NCBI GenBank assembly: GCA_030018635.1
Contig: JASEHU010000122.1
Location: 1-6,565 of the forward strand
DNA length: 6,565 nt
Reading direction: 5' to 3'
From: a bacterium
GTDB taxonomy: Bacteria; UBA9089; CG2-30-40-21; SBAY01
The notes beneath the pieces are model-generated. The model made no database searches. It saw only the letters and a list, made by a program, of their open reading frames with translations, and had not been told where the DNA came from. Both the position numbers and the translations under genes were made by a program. Numbering within the stretch: position 1 is the first letter of the stretch; the number at the start of each line of letters is the position of its first letter. This document shows, piece after piece, positions 1 through 4,679 of the stretch.

Positions 1-264
1 ATTCGCCTCTGCTATGAGCTTATCTGATAAATCAGTCAGTGTCTTACTCAAGTCCAATTTAAGATTAGCCAATCCTTTAACAATGCCTTCTACAGTATAA
101 GCTGTTGCCTTCTTTACTACAGTATCTTCAGCTACTTTTTTGACTTCAGCTTCTTTATCTACACTCTTAGCAGCCTTCTCTTTTTCCTTATACTTAGCCA
201 ACAACTGTTCATAAGCCTTGAACACATCCTCTTTCTTGTCTTTCATCGTTAAGTTCTGTTCCAT
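1..264 (-). CDS. Unrecognised Lys/Glu/Ala-rich protein, N-terminal 88 residues (runs off the window)
   Basis: The frame is open from an ATG at 264-262 to the left edge, giving 88 codons without a stop, so the C-terminus is missing. The start is well supported: GGAGGT lies at 276-271, six bases before the ATG, and a strong promoter lies further upstream at 311-340. Residues about 8-45 are rich in Lys, Glu and Ala and should be helical, probably coiled coil. They are followed by a less charged segment reading TAYTVEGIVKGLANLKLDL and then a heptad-like run with Leu at regular spacing (about residues 68-85). There is no signal peptide, membrane segment or catalytic motif in this part. I do not recognise the family. 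A soluble helical, perhaps oligomeric or scaffold protein is all the sequence suggests. It has its own promoter, so it is a separate transcription unit from the genes to its right. Confidence 0.8.
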   Translation of the reverse strand, partial: MEQNLTMKDKKEDVFKAYEQLLAKYKEKEKAAKSVDKEAEVKKVAEDTVVKKATAYTVEGIVKGLANLKLDLSKTLTDLSDKLIAEAN

Positions 265-310
265 CTTAAGACCTCCTTTATTTTAGAGTAGTTTTTCCAG
301 AATACTCAAT

Positions 311-340
311 ATAATACCATAATATTTAGAGGCTTGTCAA
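311..340 (-). promoter_or_regulatory. Sigma-70-like promoter for the leftmost gene
   Basis: On the minus strand a perfect -35 box TTGACA (340-335) is followed after 18 bases by TATTAT (316-311), a 5/6 match to the -10 consensus. It is preceded by TGG, which gives an extended -10 (TGnTATTAT). Transcription should begin near 304, leaving a leader of about 40 bases that ends in the ribosome binding site at 276-271. This is the clearest promoter in the window. No operator-like repeat overlaps it. Confidence 0.72.
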
Positions 341-442
341 ATTTAGAAGTTTATCAAACATTTTTGAATGAACTGCATGAATTTCTGTTATATCATTTAA
401 TGAAATCTCTTTGGAGAATACAGAGAATTATTTCATTTCTAT

Positions 443-700
443 CTATCTTAACATTTTCTTTAGTCTCAAATAATCCTTTCTTAAAAGTTGGTCTGAATCT
501 GCATAATTCTTAGATATTTCTAAAATCTTTTGCACCTGCTCGCTGATGATTTTATCTCCTTTTATAAGATAGCACCATCCTCTATTTAAGTCTTTTCGCC
601 AGTCTTTTAGAATATTTGTAAGCTGTAACGCCAATCCAAATTGCATCTGATATTTTTCAAGCTCACTTTTAACAGGAGAAATATTTTTCCTTCTGCCTAT
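443..700 (-). pseudogene. Squalene/phytoene synthase fragment (C-terminal part of the catalytic core)
   Basis: The frame from 700 down to a TAG at 443-445 reads ...SELEKYQMQFGLALQL, then TNILKDWRKDLNRGWCYL. This matches the second Asp-rich motif region of trans-isoprenyl diphosphate synthases of the squalene/phytoene synthase family, typically GxALQLTNILRDxxEDxxRGRxYLP. Both Asp-rich ends (D...D in KDWRKD) and the RG-x-x-Y turn are kept. Family enzymes are around 270-330 residues. Here only about 60-85 residues remain: the first DxxxD motif and the N-terminal half are absent, and the C-terminal helices are cut short. An internal Met (646-644) could start a 67-residue product but has no convincing ribosome binding site. 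Upstream, the same frame reaches a TAG (703-701) that also ends an HsdS-like peptide, so the fragment sits at a junction between unrelated sequences. I read it as a dead remnant of an isoprenoid or carotenoid pathway gene. Confidence 0.68.
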
Positions 701-766
701 CTATCTCTCTTCCTTGATTCTTTCCAATAATGCCCTGGCTGAATTCTCTCCACTGATAAGCTCATG
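701..766 (-). pseudogene. HsdS-like linker/tail peptide remnant, copy A
   Basis: Between TAA (769-767) and TAG (703-701) the minus strand reads HELISGENSARALLERIKEER. A near relative in copy B (3203-3316) reads GENSAMELLEKIKVERE. From memory, type I specificity subunits carry linkers of the form ENESALELLEKIKAERE, so both copies look like remnants of hsdS genes. Over the 16 shared residues 12 are identical, and two of the four changes (R/K) are conservative, as expected of sequence that once coded. The first part lies inside the perfect 118-bp repeat, and the diverged part lies just outside it. The piece is too short and lacks a start, so it is not an active gene. The family call rests on one short motif plus the presence of a real HsdS end elsewhere in the window. 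Confidence 0.42.
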
Positions 767-780
767 TTAGCCAATTCAGC
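738..780. other. Hairpin-forming inverted repeat at the edge of repeat copy A
   Basis: The arms GCTGAATT (738-745) and AATTCAGC (773-780) are perfectly complementary. Between them CTGATAAGC / TCATGTTAG (753-770) can form a second stem with two G-U pairs and one mismatch. The outer arm starts exactly at the first base of the perfect repeat. No T-tract follows on either strand, so it does not look like an intrinsic terminator. It could be a recombination or element end, a processed RNA structure, or chance. The same structure occurs at 3288-3330. Confidence 0.5.
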
Positions 781-855
781 TTTCATTTCTTATGATCTAT
801 CCGCTTCTTTGACATGAATAAATCAATAAACTAAAACAGCGACCTCTATTATTCT
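738..855. repeat. 118-bp perfect direct repeat, copy A
   Basis: All 118 bases are identical to 3288-3405 in the same orientation, with a start-to-start distance of 2,550 bp. Similarity outside is weak on the left (scattered matches, including an identical TTTCCAATAA at 721-730 and 3271-3280) and stops at once on the right after ATTATTCT. The repeat contains no intact ORF: on the minus strand all three frames have stops. It begins with an inverted repeat (738-745 with 773-780). Copy A lies downstream of the AlbA_2 gene, and copy B lies just downstream of the PHP-ATPase. The copies therefore bracket the Fic and AlbA_2 genes, and recombination between them would remove exactly 2,550 bp. Confidence 0.95.
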
Positions 856-897
856 TGTTAAGTTATTAAGTTGCCTCCGGCTCCCTTCAGTTCTATC

Positions 898-951
898 TAA
901 TAAAAGTTTAATAAAAGTTTAATAAAGTTTAATAAAAGTTTAATAATTTTA
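898..951. repeat. AT-rich tandem repeat, 11-bp unit TAATAAAAGTT
   Basis: Units at 898-908, 909-919 and 930-940 are identical (TAATAAAAGTT). The unit at 920-929 is one base shorter (TAATAAAGTT), and a degenerate fifth unit begins at 941. It lies between the stop codon of the AlbA_2 gene (959-961) and repeat copy A. An 11-bp period is close to one helical turn, so phased A-tracts and bending are possible, but no function can be shown. Together with the repeat and the two gene fragments, this accounts for the stretch 647-958, which has no intact gene. Confidence 0.85.
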
Positions 952-958
952 ATCAAAT

Positions 959-1923
959 TTAGATATTTTTGACCCAACAAGGGGGATTTTTTTTGCCTTT
1001 ATTCGTAATCAATCCTTCCCTTTTCATTTCAGAAAGCAAATTTGCGATTTTATGTTTCTTGTGCATAGTTACCCAATCTTCTGGTAATAACTTCCATAGT
1101 AATTCGTCAATTTGCTTGCGGTTTGCTTGTCGGTGTTCGGTAAGAAATTTCAATACCCAGTCTTTAATCTGTTCATAAGCCTTTTGTTCTGCATCTAATT
1201 TCCAGGTGATTTCTGCTACAGCAGGCAAAATATAATGCACAGATTCCGGTTTGCCCAGTAATAAAATGGCGGTATTGGTTATGTTGCCGTTAATGGTAAC
1301 CTTTGCTTTATCAAGAAAGGTTTTATTTTCCCAAGAATCAAAATCTTGCATAAAAGATTCGTCTTGATATTTTTGTTTATACTTTTCTCTGGCTTTTTGG
1401 ATTGCCTCAGTGTCCAGGTCTTGAATACCCGCTGTCTTAATAATTTGTGCCAACCAGTCAATCTGGGTGTTATAAATCTGTCGGATGTAATCGGGGTAAT
1501 TTTCTAAGTCAGTTGTATGGCTACCAATACGGATTTTGGGTATCTTTTTGAAGCAAGTAGGTTCTGCCATAGCCGCAGGAATGCGAATCAGAACAATATG
1601 TTTACCTTGATGGTCAAATTCAACTATCTCGAAACGGATTTTTGGTTTTATCAATTGATGAAGCCACAATTCCAAATCCTGGTTACCTTCTTTAGCATTT
1701 CTAAAACTGAAATGAGTGCCTTTAATAGTATGGGTCGTGTCTTCAACGCCCCAAAAAGATAACCATAAGGCTTGTTGCTGATAGTTGCTCCATTGGACAT
1801 AGACGAAATATCTTGCCCAATTTTATCATGATGAACATAGTTGTGCTTGAATTCCAGCCAGGGAGCCTCCTGTGGTTGGGCACATAACTCAAGTAATAAT
1901 GTATCCAGTTCTGTTTGAGTCAT
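959..1923 (-). pseudogene. AlbA_2-domain (Schlafen/RecG-like) protein, frameshifted and internally deleted
   Basis: Translation begins at ATG 1923-1921, behind AAGGAGGT at 1936-1929. The first 57 residues (APWLEFKHNYVHHDK... DISSMSNGA... KPYGYLF) match the start of an AlbA_2 domain, which normally continues as a WGVED...THxIxGT strand. That continuation (WGVEDTTHTIKGTHFSF) is present but in another frame, across a T5G4 run at 1757-1749. Restoring one base would give about 321 residues. The second frame runs to TAA at 961-959 and begins only with TTG, so it is a continuation and not a separate gene. After the AlbA_2 part comes a helical region (IDWLAQIIKTAGIQDLD... TFLDKAKVTINGNITNTA) ending in AEITWKLDAEQKAYEQ. 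It then jumps to a winged-helix-like tail (QANRKQIDELLWKLLPED... KIANLLSEMKREG). In the longer relatives I remember, a GHKL-type ATPase domain of some 250 residues sits at this jump, so it appears deleted in frame. I regard the gene as decayed. A sequencing error at the homopolymer would remove the frameshift but not the deletion. Confidence 0.78.
1749..1757 (-). other. Frameshift site in the AlbA_2 gene (T5G4 run)
   Basis: On the minus strand CTT TTT GGG GCG ends the sensible reading after ...GYLF. One more base before the G run (read as TTT TGG GGC GTT GAA GAC) would restore ...WGVED. The run is not a standard X XXY YYZ slippery heptamer in the zero frame, and no stimulator is visible. A one-base deletion or a homopolymer sequencing error is therefore more likely than programmed recoding. 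Confidence 0.7.
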
Positions 1924-1980
1924 ATTTTACCTCCTTCTCCGCAATCGTAGTATCAAAGTCCTTCCAAAAATTCCCTTTGA

Positions 1981-2047
1981 TTGTGTGCCACCAAATATAC
2001 TTTTCTCTTCTTGTGTGCCATATATCATTATTTATGGCACACAAGAA
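1981..2047. promoter_or_regulatory. Operator-like palindrome plus an extra half-site upstream of the AlbA_2 gene
   Basis: TTCTTGTGTGCCATA (2008-2022) and its exact complement TATGGCACACAAGAA (2033-2047) form a 15-bp perfect inverted repeat around a 10-base AT-rich spacer. A third copy of the core TTGTGTGCCA lies at 1981-1990, in the same orientation as the left arm and exactly 30 bp from it, so all three half-sites fall at near-integral helical turns. Neither strand has a T-tract after the stem, which argues against an intrinsic terminator. The element lies in the 154-base gap between the Fic stop and the AlbA_2 start, where a repressor of the downstream gene would bind. No convincing -35/-10 pair was found in the gap. 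Which protein binds is unknown. The winged-helix tails of the Fic or AlbA_2 protein are candidates by position only. Confidence 0.68.
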
Positions 2048-2077
2048 TTCCTATGTATAATTCACTAAACACAACTT

Positions 2078-3172
2078 CTACTGGATAATTTCTATTAACT
2101 TATTAAACATCAATATATTAGCTTTTCTACCACTGCTGGGACGCAGTACAGTAATAATCCTTTCTTTCTCTATAAGATTTAAAATACGTATAGCGCTTCT
2201 TTTGGGAATACCTGACTCGCGGATAAAATCTGTTGTGCTGAAGATTGGCCGGGCAAACAGCGTATCAAGAATCTTCATCACATACTGAGAACGGGTAACA
2301 GATTGTATTCGTTCTTTCTCTTTGTTGTACAAATTCAGTATCGCTATCGTTTTTTGGGAATTTAATTTTGCCTGTTCAACCACTGCTTTCAAAAAGAATT
2401 CTATCCATTCATCCCACTTCTTTTCTCTGGTAATTGCCTTAAGTCGCTCATAATATTCGTCTCTATACTTTTCAAGATGTTCACTTATATAGAACATCGG
2501 TGAATGGAGGAGCTTTTTCTCATACAAAAAGAGTGGTATCAAAATGCGGCCGAGTCGTCCATTGCCATCCAGGAATGGGTGAATTATTTCAAACTGGGCA
2601 TGAATAATGGCAAGCTGGACTAACCTATCTTTTTCGTCATAATGGATATATTTTTCAAAATCCGATAAAGCTTCCATAAGTTGCATTGGTTCAGGCGGAA
2701 CATAATCAGCTTGTTCAACAGGCGTTCCCGGCCTTCCAATCCAATTTTGAACTGCCCGAAACCTTCCCCGTCCTTTATCTTTTCCTCTCACGCTATCCAA
2801 AAGTATACTGTGAACTTGCTTAATCATATTAAGAGTAATCGGCTTTACAGAAAGCCAATCAACGGCAAACCGGATAGACTTACGGTAATTAATAATCTCC
2901 TGAATATCTTTCTCCCGTTCAGTGATTATATCAATTTTTTGCGAAGCCTCAAACTCCAGAACTTCTTCAAGCGTGGCCTGTGTCCCTTCTATTCTTGAGG
3001 AAAGAACAGCTTCTTTTGTTGTCAAGGGTGACAGTAGAATATGGGGGTTGACAATACCCTGCAAAATTCCATCATAACGTGCCAACTCTGCATTGGTGTT
3101 TCCTATAAGAGTAATAAATCGTATCCAATCAAGATTTTTCAATGGCAATTGTTCTGGTATATACGGTTTCAT
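2078..3172 (-). CDS. Fic family protein (class II, AMP-transferase type) with a C-terminal winged helix
   Basis: This is a complete 364-residue protein. The ATG at 3172-3170 is preceded by AAGGAGG at 3185-3179, and the gene ends in TAG at 2080-2078. Residues 1-45 fit the Fic N-terminal domain (LPLKNLDW... ELARYDGIL). The inhibitory-helix motif (S/T)xxxE(G/N) is present as S58-S-R-I-E62-G63 and lies before the Fic core, which defines class II. The catalytic motif HPFLDGNGRLGR (198-209) keeps His198, Asp202, Asn204, Arg206 and Arg209, so the enzyme should be active. Fic proteins of this type transfer AMP from ATP to hydroxyl side chains of target proteins in the cytoplasm, and Glu62 would hold the site in check. 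Residues about 293-364 (YVMKILDTLF... TTDFIRESGIPKRSAIRILN) form a winged-helix domain, as in the SoFic-like group, and could bind DNA. The target is unknown. It sits between the 118-bp direct repeats with the AlbA_2 gene, suggesting a movable two-gene cassette; a toxin, regulatory or defence role is inference. Confidence 0.93.
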   Translation of the reverse strand: MKPYIPEQLPLKNLDWIRFITLIGNTNAELARYDGILQGIVNPHILLSPLTTKEAVLSSRIEGTQATLEEVLEFEASQKIDIITEREKDIQEIINYRKSIRFAVDWLSVKPITLNMIKQVHSILLDSVRGKDKGRGRFRAVQNWIGRPGTPVEQADYVPPEPMQLMEALSDFEKYIHYDEKDRLVQLAIIHAQFEIIHPFLDGNGRLGRILIPLFLYEKKLLHSPMFYISEHLEKYRDEYYERLKAITREKKWDEWIEFFLKAVVEQAKLNSQKTIAILNLYNKEKERIQSVTRSQYVMKILDTLFARPIFSTTDFIRESGIPKRSAIRILNLIEKERIITVLRPSSGRKANILMFNKLIEIIQ

Positions 3173-3202
3173 TTCACGCCTCCTTACACTGTTCTGAAAT
3201 CA

Positions 3203-3316
3203 TCAATATCTTTTTACCCTTTTCCCTAATATTAATCGAGTAGTCAAGGTTTCACGCTCTACCTTGATTTTTTCCAATAATTCCATAGCTGAATTCTCTC
3301 CACTGATAAGCTCATG
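3203..3316 (-). pseudogene. HsdS-like linker/tail peptide remnant, copy B
   Basis: Between TAA (3319-3317) and TGA (3205-3203) the minus strand reads HELISGENSAMELLEKIKV and then ERETLTTRLILGKRVKRY. The segment GENSAMELLEKIKVERE resembles the linker of type I specificity subunits. After ERE the likeness ends, which may mark a frameshift: another frame runs on as LDYSINIREKGKKILM to a TGA only one base before the Fic ATG. There is no start codon context of its own. It occupies most of the gap between repeat copy B and the Fic gene. Its relation to copy A (12 of 16 residues shared) is described there. Confidence 0.42.
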
Positions 3317-3330
3317 TTAGCCAATTCAGC
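3288..3330. other. Hairpin-forming inverted repeat at the edge of repeat copy B
   Basis: The arms GCTGAATT (3288-3295) and AATTCAGC (3323-3330) are the same as in copy A. In this copy the stem extends by one more A-T pair (3287 with 3331). As in copy A, the stem begins at the boundary of the perfect repeat and has no terminator-like T run. Confidence 0.5.
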
Positions 3331-3405
3331 TTTCATTTCTTATGATCTATCCGCTTCTTTGACATGAATAAATCAATAAACTAAAACAGCGACCTCTATT
3401 ATTCT
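3288..3405. repeat. 118-bp perfect direct repeat, copy B
   Basis: This is identical to 738-855. Its right edge is eight bases beyond the stop codon of the PHP-ATPase second half (TAA at 3416-3414), and its left edge lies within the HsdS-like peptide remnant. The stretch 3173-3413 otherwise holds only that remnant and the Fic ribosome binding site. The perfect identity of the two copies, next to clearly diverged coding-like flanks, implies a recent exchange, duplication or gene conversion. Confidence 0.95.
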
Positions 3406-3413
3406 CTAAGAAA

Positions 3414-4679
3414 TTATAATTCATACTTATTCTGGCGATTGTTAAATGCTGGTTTTGTTCCTTCCAGCACATCAATAATTTTTTGCTTAATTATACGATT
3501 CTCAATACTGCCAGTCTCGTAACTTACTTTGTATTTATTTTTCTTATCAATATCACAATAAATAACCTGTTCTGCATCACAGACAACAGCTAAATTCGGA
3601 TTGTGGGTAACGATAAATATTTGCCTTTTGCTCTTAGCTTGTTTCATATAACGCACTAAAAGATAATAAATCGATTCATTATCAAGGTTTTCTTCTGGTT
3701 GGTCTATAACTAATGGAACATCACTTTTATCAATCAATAGATAAAATATCAATAAAACAGTTCCTCTTTCACCAGGAGACAAATCTTCAAGCAACTTATC
3801 TCCCCATTTCAATCGATAATCGATTTTTAGAAATTCCAGCAAATAAAGAAATGCATACAAGTCATCTTTGGTTTTGTCCTGAACCAGTTGATTTTCAATA
3901 ACTCTTGGGATTTCTTGTCCGTTTACGGTTTCATTCTGAAGCTTGCTAATAATTTCATTTAAAAATTTTATTATCTCATCAATGTTTGCAAAATCATATT
4001 TCTGAATAAGTTCTTTTAGTAAATCCTGACTTTCTTCAATCCCGTGAAAACTTCCTTTTCTACCCCTGTCAATAAAAGAAAGAAATCTACTATTAAAATC
4101 AGAAGACAACATAATTTGCGCTGAAAAATTCAGTTCCATATAAGGATTTTTATCTCGTTCTTGTTGTATAAATTTTATCACTGGTTCATATAAAGTTTCG
4201 TAAATCGTAACCTTTTGTTTCAGAGAATCAAATAAATTTCTAATTAATATCTCTCGGTGCTGTTTTTCACATTTTAAGGACTTAGGGAGTTCATTTTTTA
4301 CATATTGCAATTCTCTCTTTAATTCTTTTTTCGTACTATTTTTATCACGAAACAGATTTTTCCATTCATTTAGTTCTTCCAAGTACTTTTGATATTTCTT
4401 GAAAGGCTCATCAACTTGACTTTGAACATCCTTTCTTAATTCTTGCTTTTCTGCTAATTCCCTATATAGATTTTTTGGCATATCTTCTTTATTGTTTTCT
4501 TCATAATGCATATTAAGCAATTGCAACAGTTCATTCTTAGTATTATTAAAACTCGTTATCTTCTCGGTGATTTTTCCTGGATTGATTTCAAGTTTTATTA
4601 TTTCATCTAATTCAATTCCTAAAAGCTCTTTCAGGTCTGGATTCAACTCTTTTTTTAAGTCATCATAATCTATTCTCAA
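3414..4679 (-). CDS. PHP/SMC-like ATPase (TrlF / Ppl type), C-terminal half
   Basis: This 421-codon frame carries the second half of an ABC/SMC-type ATPase head. The signature motif is LSPGER at 300-305. Walker B is VPLVIDQPEENLD at 321-333, with Asp326 and the catalytic Glu329 or Glu330. The H-loop is FIVTHN, with His359. The C-terminus (DVLEGTKPAFNNRQNKY) is the usual TrlF-like ending, so the protein is complete there. Residues about 1-180 are charged helices, the returning arm of a coiled coil. There is no Walker A; that lies in the preceding gene. The only start in front of the conserved part is TTG at 4679-4677, inside the end of the upstream ORF (17-base overlap, +1 frame), with a weak AAGGGG about 13 bases ahead; the next in-frame Met is residue 58. 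Together the halves add up to 968 residues, about the size of single-chain relatives as I remember them. It may be a translationally coupled second subunit or the result of a one-base indel. Confidence 0.85.
   Translation of the reverse strand: MRIDYDDLKKELNPDLKELLGIELDEIIKLEINPGKITEKITSFNNTKNELLQLLNMHYEENNKEDMPKNLYRELAEKQELRKDVQSQVDEPFKKYQKYLEELNEWKNLFRDKNSTKKELKRELQYVKNELPKSLKCEKQHREILIRNLFDSLKQKVTIYETLYEPVIKFIQQERDKNPYMELNFSAQIMLSSDFNSRFLSFIDRGRKGSFHGIEESQDLLKELIQKYDFANIDEIIKFLNEIISKLQNETVNGQEIPRVIENQLVQDKTKDDLYAFLYLLEFLKIDYRLKWGDKLLEDLSPGERGTVLLIFYLLIDKSDVPLVIDQPEENLDNESIYYLLVRYMKQAKSKRQIFIVTHNPNLAVVCDAEQVIYCDIDKKNKYKVSYETGSIENRIIKQKIIDVLEGTKPAFNNRQNKYEL

Noticed and set aside
399..437. 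Imperfect hairpin (AATGAAA ... TTTCATT, with inner TCTCT/AGAGA) after the phytoene synthase fragment, a possible terminator
   Set aside because: The stem is A-T rich with a four-base bulge and has no T-tract on the minus strand, so it is not a credible intrinsic terminator.
738..855. The 118-bp repeat as an insertion sequence or CRISPR-type repeat
   Set aside because: There is no transposase ORF, there are no matching terminal inverted repeats at both ends, there are only two copies, and the 2.4-kb intervening segment is made of ordinary genes.
969..1178. Plus-strand ORFs across the window (for example here, 2681-2998 and 5285-5641)
   Set aside because: They are antisense to well-supported minus-strand genes, have odd compositions and no ribosome binding sites or recognisable motifs.
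1927..2028. Possible 33-residue minus-strand ORF beginning MIYGTQEEKS and ending in the AlbA_2 ribosome binding site
   Set aside because: It has no ribosome binding site, is made largely of the operator repeats (GTQ occurs twice because the half-site recurs) and ends in an Arg run from the AGGAGG sequence. It is better explained as read-through of regulatory DNA.
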